A DNA stretch of 18,769 bases. Source: an uncultured Chitinophagaceae bacterium. GTDB lineage: Bacteria; Bacteroidota; Bacteroidia; Chitinophagales; Chitinophagaceae. The notes under the pieces are model-generated. The model was not told the DNA's origin and ran no database searches. It saw only the letters and a program-made list of their open reading frames with translations. The DNA lies in the NCBI GenBank assembly GCA_937900675.1, contig CALCEA010000019.1:1-18769 (forward strand), written 5' to 3'. This document shows, one piece after another, positions 1-6,816 of the stretch (positions within the stretch are counted from its first letter, which is position 1; every line of letters begins with the position of its first letter). Made by a program: the position numbers and the translations under genes.

Positions 1-26
1 TTATTTTCTTATTATATAATTTTAGG

Positions 27-34
27 TATTTTTG
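27..34 (+). promoter_or_regulatory. Candidate -7 promoter element for the first gene
   Basis: TATTTTTG fits the Bacteroidota -7 consensus TAnnTTTG and lies 15 bases before the ATG at 50. The -33 position, about 19 bases upstream, holds only TTTT instead of TTTG and sits near the window edge, so the promoter is half supported. Confidence 0.4.
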
Positions 35-49
35 ACTATTATCTAAATT

Positions 50-1498
50 ATGAAAACAAGATTGCTGACCTTTTGTGGCTTGCTCATTTTTAACCTTATT
101 AGTGCTCAAAACACTAATAATAGATTAAATGATTATGAAGTAAGCTTGATACAAATAATCCAAAAAGATAGTGCAGACTTTTTTACTACAATAGATAACA
201 ATGAATTCAAATTTGGAACAGACTTTAAAGGCGTAACTTATACAAATCTTGTAAAACATAAGGGACAGATATATGTACAACCACTAGGTACAGGAAGACT
301 ATATGAAATTGTACAAAAAGACAATGCTTACTTCAGTAAAAGAATAGATTCAACCATTCATTCTGGAGTTAATTTTTTCTCTAAGACTTTTTTTGCTAGA
401 GACACATTGTATCAATTTGGTGGATTAGGATTTTGGACCATAAGGGGAATAATGACCTTTTTTAGTAAAGAAACCAATCAATGGGAACTTGTTCAAACTA
501 ATAGAGCAGTCCCTAGCTTCTTTGATCTAAATCAAGATGCAGTTACCCATGTAATTGACCATCCGAAAAATCCTAAACTTTATTTATCCAATTCCTATAA
601 ATATAAAAACTACCCTCAATCTTTTGACATAGTTGGAAATGACACCTGCTTTGTATTTGATTACAATACAAAATTATGGTCACCATTAGGTAAATTAAAC
701 CCCGAACTTAAAAGAATACTACTTGCAAAAAATTCTTTATCATTGAATTTAGGTCTATACCAAGTGATCCAAAGTGCTCTAGAATTTTATTGGATCAATT
801 TTGAAAACAATAGTTATGGAAAGTTTAAGACTAAATACAATGGCGAAATAAGGCAAAAATGGCTAAGCATTTACAACAATGAGAGTAAAGTTGGTATTGT
901 AAATTTTCAATTTAATGTTGGTAAAAATATCTATTTCATTAAATTATCAAAAGATAGAAAAATTGAGTACGAGCAGTTCGTTTTCAGTGAAGATATGATT
1001 GATATAAGTAGCCAAGATTATATTTACTCTAACAAGACAGATTATATTAGTATCGTTACCAATTTCTTAGACACGAATAAGACTGTTTTACTGCTAATAT
1101 TTTCGAGCATTGCACTTTTTGTTTTCGCATATAGCTTTCAGAAGAAAAGAAAGAAATTACCTAAAGAAGTGGTGACTATCTTAAATAATAATTTCTTTTC
1201 TGCCTTAACCATTGTTGAAAAAGAATTGATTGAAGAATTGTATAACCATCACTTAAAAGGTGAAGAAGTGTCTACCAAGTTGATTAATAAAATCATTGGG
1301 GTTCAGCAAAAAGACACAATCACTCAAAATAAAAGTAGAAGTGATTATTTTATCAGAATCAACCAGAAATTTAAAATGGCCACCCAGTATACGGAACCAT
1401 TAATCGTAAAGCAAAGAGATCATTCAGATAAAAGACAATACAATTATAGCTTGAATAGTAATTATATTCTAGATATAGAAAAGCTCTTTAAAGAATAA
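50..1498 (+). CDS. Signal-anchored kelch-like protein with one membrane segment and a cytoplasmic helical domain; function unknown
   Basis: I do not recognise a named family for this 482-residue protein. Residues 1-20 form a Sec signal ending ISAQ. Residues about 21-335 are extracytoplasmic and contain a kelch-like stretch (YQFGGLGFW at 121-129, then a repeat-ending NQWELV at 143-148), which suggests a beta-propeller. Residues about 345-363 are a hydrophobic membrane segment followed by KKRKK, so the C-terminus should be cytoplasmic. Residues about 384-468 form a helical domain with a conserved-looking core: N413, IIGV, QNKSRSD at 426-432, INQK at 437-440, then a basic KQRDHSDKR segment. The layout, sensor outside and helical basic domain inside, resembles one-component transmembrane regulators, and the inner domain could bind DNA. 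That is inference. The ATG at 50 is the only start that keeps the signal peptide. The gene converges on the next one with 12 bases between stops. Confidence 0.75.
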   Translation: MKTRLLTFCGLLIFNLISAQNTNNRLNDYEVSLIQIIQKDSADFFTTIDNNEFKFGTDFKGVTYTNLVKHKGQIYVQPLGTGRLYEIVQKDNAYFSKRIDSTIHSGVNFFSKTFFARDTLYQFGGLGFWTIRGIMTFFSKETNQWELVQTNRAVPSFFDLNQDAVTHVIDHPKNPKLYLSNSYKYKNYPQSFDIVGNDTCFVFDYNTKLWSPLGKLNPELKRILLAKNSLSLNLGLYQVIQSALEFYWINFENNSYGKFKTKYNGEIRQKWLSIYNNESKVGIVNFQFNVGKNIYFIKLSKDRKIEYEQFVFSEDMIDISSQDYIYSNKTDYISIVTNFLDTNKTVLLLIFSSIALFVFAYSFQKKRKKLPKEVVTILNNNFFSALTIVEKELIEELYNHHLKGEEVSTKLINKIIGVQQKDTITQNKSRSDYFIRINQKFKMATQYTEPLIVKQRDHSDKRQYNYSLNSNYILDIEKLFKE

Positions 1499-1510
1499 GG
1501 TTAAATGAAA

Positions 1511-2464
1511 CTATACAACTAGCAAACTACAACCCCTTCTGTCACTATTATCTGATCTTCCAAGTACACTAAAGCTTCCATCTTCATATACTTCTGCAAT
1601 ATCTTGAGTGGCAATAAATGCACAGCTATATATGTTAGCCAAATCTATAACATGTAAAATACCCCTCCCAACTGTTTTTAATTGATTGGGATCTTCCTCA
1701 TCTCCCACTAAAATCTTCATCCAAGGCGGACATTTAAAAATACCCTCTTTTACTGCATAAGCTTGACTTAACAATTCGGTCATTCCATATTCTGAATGAA
1801 TAGTAGAAGTACCTAATCTTTCATTTAAATAAGCATGTAGCATTGGCTTGATCATCTCCGTTCTTCTTCCCTTCATCCCTCCTGTTTCCATCACAATGGT
1901 GGATCTTAGTTGTTGGGGAAATGCATTTGCAAAATCCATCAAAGCAAAACTTACACCAATTAAAATGGTTTTTTGTTTTTCAGATTCCAATGTTTTCAAA
2001 ACAGCATCTAATTTTTCAAACTCATTCAAATAAAAACCACTCATTGTATGTGAAGACTCTTTGATTAAATGATCCACCATATAAATCAAACTAGAATGTG
2101 ACCTATCTAAATAGGAAGGCAACAATCCAATAATACAATATTCAGAAGCTTGTCCATAAAATAATTCAAAGCCCTTATTGAAACTAGACTCGTATATACT
2201 CAAATCTCCTACCCAATGTTTGCTCACCACATCTCCAGTCGTGCCACTACTCTCAAAATGAACAGCCGGTTTTGGACCAATAAATACATCATGGGTTTTG
2301 AAAAAAGAAATGGGCAAAAAAGATATACCACCAGAAAGCTTCACCCAGTCCTTGTACACAGGGTTGTGTTCGGCCTGCCATTTGGCTAAAAGATGGGCTT
2401 TATTGTCAAAATCAGTGGGGCTCAATGCCCATAATGCTTCTATATCAAAAGGTGGTTGAATCAT
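1511..2464 (-). CDS. LuxE-like acyl-protein synthetase / AMP-binding enzyme
   Basis: The protein resembles the LuxE (acyl-protein synthetase) branch of adenylate-forming enzymes, which activate a carboxylic acid with ATP. Visible motifs are the phosphate-binding loop FESSGTTGD (residues 70-78 from the ATG) and SEYGMTE in the C-terminal half, the equivalent of the A5 motif. The C-terminus ends in a GRSDNSDRRGCSLLV segment. Length (about 317 residues) fits this family; it lacks the large C-terminal domain of full acyl-CoA ligases. A TTG at 2477-2479 would add five residues, but it lies inside a good -7 promoter box, so the ATG at 2462-2464 is preferred. No partner acyl carrier or reductase gene lies beside it, so the substrate and acceptor are unknown. 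It is probably a single-gene unit, divergent from the M42 operon. Confidence 0.8.
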   Translation of the reverse strand: MIQPPFDIEALWALSPTDFDNKAHLLAKWQAEHNPVYKDWVKLSGGISFLPISFFKTHDVFIGPKPAVHFESSGTTGDVVSKHWVGDLSIYESSFNKGFELFYGQASEYCIIGLLPSYLDRSHSSLIYMVDHLIKESSHTMSGFYLNEFEKLDAVLKTLESEKQKTILIGVSFALMDFANAFPQQLRSTIVMETGGMKGRRTEMIKPMLHAYLNERLGTSTIHSEYGMTELLSQAYAVKEGIFKCPPWMKILVGDEEDPNQLKTVGRGILHVIDLANIYSCAFIATQDIAEVYEDGSFSVLGRSDNSDRRGCSLLVV

Positions 2465-2476
2465 TGTTTCAGTGTA

Positions 2477-2484
2477 CAAAAGTA
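2477..2484 (-). promoter_or_regulatory. -7 promoter element for the LuxE-like gene
   Basis: Read on the minus strand this is TACTTTTG, a full match to TAnnTTTG. It ends 12 bases before the ATG at 2464, which gives a leader of only a few bases and rules against the upstream TTG start. I see no convincing TTG -33 element at the usual spacing. Confidence 0.5.
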
Positions 2485-2552
2485 AGTATTTATTGAACTA
2501 TAAATAAAAGCAATAAGTGCTATCTTGCAGTAGATAAAATATATCCGAATTT

Positions 2553-3671
2553 ATGGCAAAGACAACTACTACTAAAAAAGCGAAAAAGACAGAGATTCAA
2601 CCAAAAGCTTACGAATTTTTAAAACAGTATATCAATAATCCATCACCTGTGGGTTTTGAAACAAGCGGTCAAAAAATTTGGCTAAACTATGTCAAGCAAT
2701 TCGTAGACACCACTTTTACAGATCCTTATGGAACAGCAGTAGGTGTAATCAATCCTGATGCTCCTTTTAAAGTAGTGATAGAAGCACATGCTGATGAAAT
2801 TAGTTGGTTTGTTAATTATATCAGTGATCAAGGTTTAATTTACTTGAAAAGAAATGGTGGCGTGGATCACCAAATTGCTCCAAGTATGCGTGTTTGGATA
2901 CATGGTAAAAAAGGTCCTGTAAAAGCAGTATTTGGATGGCCTGCTATCCACACTAGATTAAGCAATCCAGAACAAAAAGAACCACAACCCAAAGTAGACA
3001 ACCTAACTTTAGATTGTGGCGCAAGAACAAAGAAAGAAGTAGAAGCTTTGGGAATTCATATTGGCGCAGTAGTTACTTATGAAGAAGGATTTGATGAATT
3101 AGCGCACGATTTTATCATTGGAAGAGCTTTTGATAATAGAATTGGCGGGTTCATGATTGCTGAAGTAGCTAGATTATTAAAAGAAAATAAAAAGAAACTT
3201 CCTTTTGGTTTATATGTAGTGAATGCTGTACAAGAAGAAATTGGATTAAGAGGTGCAGAGATGATTGCTAGAAGAATCAAACCCAATATTGCTATTGTTA
3301 CAGATGTAACGCATGATACACATACCCCCATGATCAATAAAGCTATTGAGGGAGATATTAAATGTGGCAATGGTCCTTCATTAGCATATGCCCCTGCTAT
3401 CCATAACAAGCTATTAAAAATTGTAGAAGATACAGCAACTGCTAAAAAGATTCCTGTTCAGTTTAGAACCTTGAGCAGAAGCACTGGAACAGATACTGAT
3501 AGTTTTGCTTATGCCAATGATGGTTGTCCTTCTGTATTAATATCTATTCCTTTGAGATACATGCATACTACTGTTGAAATGATTCATAAAAAAGACATTA
3601 CGGATACCATTCAATTAATGTATGAAACCTTATTGAATTTATCTCCTAAGACTAATTTAAGTTACTTATAA
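2553..3671 (+). CDS. M42 family metallopeptidase (aminopeptidase-like)
   Basis: This is a 372-residue M42 (glutamyl aminopeptidase / deblocking aminopeptidase) metallohydrolase. Expected two-metal ligands and base are visible: His79 in EAHADE, Asp194 in RAFDNRIGG, Glu228-Glu229 in VQEEIGLRG (catalytic base and metal ligand), Asp251 in TDVTHD, and His338 near the C-terminus. The internal insert typical of M42 fits between residues about 80 and 180. There is no signal peptide, and the Lys/Thr-rich first 13 residues look like a flexible tail, so it should be cytoplasmic. M42 enzymes often form tetrahedral dodecamers that trim peptides; the substrate here is not shown. It starts the plus-strand operon and its stop overlaps the next start by one base (TAATG), implying translational coupling. 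I found no fully convincing promoter in the 73-base gap upstream. Confidence 0.9.
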   Translation: MAKTTTTKKAKKTEIQPKAYEFLKQYINNPSPVGFETSGQKIWLNYVKQFVDTTFTDPYGTAVGVINPDAPFKVVIEAHADEISWFVNYISDQGLIYLKRNGGVDHQIAPSMRVWIHGKKGPVKAVFGWPAIHTRLSNPEQKEPQPKVDNLTLDCGARTKKEVEALGIHIGAVVTYEEGFDELAHDFIIGRAFDNRIGGFMIAEVARLLKENKKKLPFGLYVVNAVQEEIGLRGAEMIARRIKPNIAIVTDVTHDTHTPMINKAIEGDIKCGNGPSLAYAPAIHNKLLKIVEDTATAKKIPVQFRTLSRSTGTDTDSFAYANDGCPSVLISIPLRYMHTTVEMIHKKDITDTIQLMYETLLNLSPKTNLSYL

Positions 3672-4462
3672 TGCATACCTCCCCCATTAAAATTGCCATC
3701 ATTGACATGTATGATGGGAGTCCTAATGTAGGCATGCAGTGTATTGATAATATTTTAAATCATTGGGAAGCTAGTATTGCTAGACCAATTGAAAAAACGG
3801 TTTTTCATCTAAGAGACCAATGCCAGGTTCCAGATTTAAGTTTTGATATTTATATTTCAACTGGAGGCCCGGGTTCTCCTACTGAAACAATTGATGAAGC
3901 TTGGGATCAACAATATGTGGCATGGTTGGATCAAGCATTTTTACATAAAAAATGGGTATTCTTAATTTGCCATAGTTTTCAAATTGCTTGTAGACATTTT
4001 AATATTGGTAAAATTTCTCTGAGAAGATCAAGACAAATTGGAATCTTACCTGTACACCCATTAGTGAATGACGATTTATTTGAAGGTTTAAAAGACCCCT
4101 TCTATACTTTGGAGAGTAGATACTATCAAATTACTGAACCCAATGATACAGCCATTGCTGCCATGGGTGCTAGTATTATTATTTTGGAGAAAGAAAGACC
4201 AAGTGTTCCTTTAGAAAGAGCTATCATGGGAGTTAAGTTCAATAGTCATATGTATGGGGTACAGTTTCATCCAGAAGCAGACCCTTCTTTATTAGAAGCC
4301 TATTTTACTCAAACAGAAGTAAAAGATTCTATGATTGAAAGTTTTGGTGAATTAAAATGGAAGAAAACACATCATTCGATTAAAGATCCTTCAAAAGTAG
4401 AAGCTACTTTTTCGATTATGATTCCTAATTTTTTGAATAAAGCCATCAAGGATGAATCCTAG
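3671..4462 (+). CDS. Class-I glutamine amidotransferase-like protein
   Basis: This 263-residue protein has the class-I glutamine amidotransferase fold. It carries an oxyanion-region STGGPGS (residues 63-69), a nucleophile Cys100 in LICHSFQ, and His200/Glu202 in QFHPEAD, so the Cys-His-Glu triad is complete. The nucleophile elbow reads C-H-S-F-Q where classical amidotransferases have C-x-G-x-Q. About 40 residues beyond the usual domain form a C-terminal extension. It lacks any fused synthase domain. The family releases ammonia from glutamine for a partner enzyme, or acts as a gamma-glutamyl hydrolase. Its start overlaps the M42 stop and its end overlaps the ATP-grasp gene by 11 bases, so the partner could be that ligase. 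The pathway is unknown. Confidence 0.85.
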   Translation: MHTSPIKIAIIDMYDGSPNVGMQCIDNILNHWEASIARPIEKTVFHLRDQCQVPDLSFDIYISTGGPGSPTETIDEAWDQQYVAWLDQAFLHKKWVFLICHSFQIACRHFNIGKISLRRSRQIGILPVHPLVNDDLFEGLKDPFYTLESRYYQITEPNDTAIAAMGASIIILEKERPSVPLERAIMGVKFNSHMYGVQFHPEADPSLLEAYFTQTEVKDSMIESFGELKWKKTHHSIKDPSKVEATFSIMIPNFLNKAIKDES

Positions 4463-5645
4463 TATAAGAAAACAATTTAATGAAGCTTATACTGATGCAA
4501 AGTATCAGTCTTATATACAATTCATTGAAAAAGTTCAAGCTGGGCCATTACAATTTAGATTGGCTGAAACGCCTATATTTTTAGATAAAGCATTCGCAAC
4601 AGCGTTATTGAATGCAGGCAATTCTATATGCCAACAGTTAATCCAACCCGAATTAATCAAGCAAACTGATGGCGCTATTCCTGCATACGCAAGAACCAAG
4701 AACGAAACAGTATTTCCAGGATGCTTGGTTATTGACTTTGCTATTGCAGAAAATGAACAAAAAGAAATAGTTCCTAAACTAATTGAGCTGCAAGGATTCC
4801 CTTCACTATTCGCCTTCGAGTTACTTCATGATGAAGCATTTAGGCAAGCTTATTCAATTCCTCCTACATACACAGCTTTCTTTAATCAATATACAAAAGA
4901 GCAATATATAGCTCATTTCAAAAAGATGGTATTGGGAGACCACCATAAACATACTGTCTTATTAGAAATCAAACCAGAGCAACAAAAAACAAAAATTGAT
5001 TTCTATCATACAAAAACAATTGTTGGATTGCCCATTGTTTGTATCTCAGAGATTTTTCAAAAAGACGGCCAACTTTATTATATTGCCGAAGGGAAGGATA
5101 TTAAAATTGAAAGGATTTATAACCGAATGGTTTTTGAAGAGCTTCAACAACAAGAAGCATCTATCCAAGAAAAATGGGATTTGATTAGAAACACTGATGG
5201 ATTAGAATGGGTAACCCATCCACATCATTTTTTTAGATTTAGTAAATACAGTTTACCTTTTTTAAAAGGCGAAGCAATTCCTACTACTCAATTTTTACAT
5301 GAGCTAAAAGAAATTCCAAAAAATTTAGATAAGTATATTCTGAAACCTTTATTTTCTTTTGCTGGACAAGGAGTGATGATTGATTTGACAGAAAAAATAG
5401 TTAGTGAGATCAAAGATCCCGAGCATTGGATCTTACAAGAAAAAGTACACTATGCCCCTATCATTGACACTCCAACAGGGGCCACCAAAGCAGAAATTAG
5501 GTTGTTCTATTTTTGGGAGGAGACTCAACAAAAATATATCGCTACCATGAACCTTGCTAGACTGAGTAAGGGAAAAATGATTGGAGTGAACTATAACAAA
5601 ACTGCCACCTGGGTAGGCGGCAGTTTAGCATATATAGAATCTTAA
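4452..5645 (+). CDS. ATP-grasp-like ligase of unknown substrate
   Basis: The C-terminal half of this 397-residue protein looks like an ATP-grasp nucleotide-binding fold. K298 stands in a KPLFSFAGQGV segment that resembles the ATP-binding lysine plus glycine-rich loop; WILQEK (326-331) would be the adenine-binding strand; EIR (348-350), N367-R370 and N380 look like metal and phosphate ligands. The N-terminal half (about 1-200) matches nothing I can name, though ELQGFPSLF at 112-120 is well formed. There is no signal or membrane segment, so it is cytoplasmic. ATP-grasp enzymes join a carboxylate to an amine or thiol through an acyl phosphate. Coupled translation with the amidotransferase suggests an amide-forming step, but this is inference. 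Confidence in the gene is high, in the fold moderate. Confidence 0.7.
   Translation: MNPSIRKQFNEAYTDAKYQSYIQFIEKVQAGPLQFRLAETPIFLDKAFATALLNAGNSICQQLIQPELIKQTDGAIPAYARTKNETVFPGCLVIDFAIAENEQKEIVPKLIELQGFPSLFAFELLHDEAFRQAYSIPPTYTAFFNQYTKEQYIAHFKKMVLGDHHKHTVLLEIKPEQQKTKIDFYHTKTIVGLPIVCISEIFQKDGQLYYIAEGKDIKIERIYNRMVFEELQQQEASIQEKWDLIRNTDGLEWVTHPHHFFRFSKYSLPFLKGEAIPTTQFLHELKEIPKNLDKYILKPLFSFAGQGVMIDLTEKIVSEIKDPEHWILQEKVHYAPIIDTPTGATKAEIRLFYFWEETQQKYIATMNLARLSKGKMIGVNYNKTATWVGGSLAYIES
5599..5626 (-). terminator. Candidate terminator of the metal-efflux operon, inside the 3' end of the ATP-grasp gene
   Basis: Arms AAACTGCC (5599-5606) and GGCAGTTT (5619-5626) pair perfectly over 8 bp around a 12-base loop. 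On the minus strand the hairpin is followed by TTTGTTATAG, a short T-rich run, and lies 27-54 bases after the stop of the adaptor gene. On the plus strand it has no T-run and precedes the ATP-grasp stop, so it would serve only minus-strand transcripts. Confidence 0.45.
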
Positions 5646-5652
5646 TTAAAGA

Positions 5653-6795
5653 CTATTCCGACTTATTCATTAGTTTTCCTAATAAGCTATAAGCATTTTC
5701 TACCACAATATTTTTACCTAACCATTCTGTAGCTTCTGGATTAAGTATTGCAGCAGTGGTTTTATTAATGGCACCCACAGTTACCTGCTTTGCTTCAAAT
5801 TGATTGGCAGATTGTTGAATAAAAATATAATCTACTCCTTGAAATCTTTGAATTGCATTAATGGGTACAATAACCGTGTTGGCATTATTCACCGAAAAAT
5901 CAGCAGTTAAAAACATTCCAGGTAACATATTTTTTGGAACAGAAGCAAAGTGGCAATGTAGCAAGCCAGACTTGTCATCGTCTAAATTTTTAGATACTGC
6001 TAAAACAGATACCGAAAAGGATTTATTAGGTTCATTAGCTAAGACTACTTTACCTTTCATGCCCTCTTTGAATAAAGTAATATCTTTCTCATAAATGGTG
6101 ATAGCCGCATGCACATCATTTGGATCAATCAACTCTAATAAAACTTCAGTAGGTGCCACATACTTTCCTCTATTAATGTTTACTTTAGAAACATAACCAG
6201 AAATAGGTGCTATTAAATTTACTGTACTGGAAATTTTGTCAATGCTTAATGTTGAAGGGTCTATATTGATCAACTTCAATTTTTCTGCCAAACCTTTTAA
6301 AGCAATAGCATTGGTATTGAATTCTGATTGTAACAATTGAAAAGTCTTTTTACTTACTGCATCTTGTTGCAATAATAGTTTTTGACGATCCATATCTTGA
6401 GACAAATACACAGATTTGGCTTTTGCTGATAAATAGTCTTCCTGCAATTGAACAAACTGCGGATCCTTGATGGTAGCAATGGTGCTTCCCTTTTTTACAT
6501 GATTACCAGGAATCAAATTAATGTCTTGCACATAACCCCCCATGGGGATACTCACAGAAGCCACTGCAGTAGGTGGAACATCAATTTTTCCATTTAAGTG
6601 CACTTCCAAACTTGCAGTACCTTTTTCAAGAACAGCCATTTTTAAATTAGCTTGTTGAAGTTGATCCTTATCTAATTGAACCAAACTGCTACTGATTGTT
6701 GAATCTTTGGTATTCGTTGTACTATTTTTTGGCTCTTTTGAAGAACAAGCATTTAATGTCAATAAAACAAGGAAGGATATAAAATATTTTTTCAT
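5653..6795 (-). CDS. Efflux RND periplasmic adaptor, lipoprotein (CzcB/CusB type)
   Basis: This is the membrane-fusion subunit that joins the RND pump to the outer-membrane channel. The N-terminus is a lipoprotein signal with lipobox LNAC, placing the lipid anchor on Cys17, followed by a Ser/Thr-rich linker. Two half-motifs of a lipoyl-like domain (about 75-112 and 190-225) flank a helical hairpin (about 112-175). A beta-barrel (about 225-305) and a membrane-proximal domain follow. The 380-residue length is normal for the family. I see no extra His- or Met-rich metal-binding N-terminus. It lies 21 bases after the pump gene and is the last gene of the operon. The metal cannot be read from this subunit alone. 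Confidence 0.92.
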   Translation of the reverse strand: MKKYFISFLVLLTLNACSSKEPKNSTTNTKDSTISSSLVQLDKDQLQQANLKMAVLEKGTASLEVHLNGKIDVPPTAVASVSIPMGGYVQDINLIPGNHVKKGSTIATIKDPQFVQLQEDYLSAKAKSVYLSQDMDRQKLLLQQDAVSKKTFQLLQSEFNTNAIALKGLAEKLKLINIDPSTLSIDKISSTVNLIAPISGYVSKVNINRGKYVAPTEVLLELIDPNDVHAAITIYEKDITLFKEGMKGKVVLANEPNKSFSVSVLAVSKNLDDDKSGLLHCHFASVPKNMLPGMFLTADFSVNNANTVIVPINAIQRFQGVDYIFIQQSANQFEAKQVTVGAINKTTAAILNPEATEWLGKNIVVENAYSLLGKLMNKSE

Positions 6796-6816
6796 AAAAT
6801 AAATTTAGTTGGTAGA

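Noticed and set aside
1480..1530. Possible bidirectional terminator between the two convergent genes at the left
   Set aside because: I looked for a hairpin in the 12-base gap and its flanks and found no stem with a T-run on either strand.
2521..2527. TATCTTG as a -7 box for the M42 operon
   Set aside because: It departs from TAnnTTTG, and the nearest TTG upstream is 25 bases away, too far for the usual spacing.
3077..3409. 110-codon open frame antisense to the M42 peptidase gene
   Set aside because: It overlaps the conserved metal-ligand region of a clear M42 gene; hydrophobic content is a by-product of reading the opposite strand.
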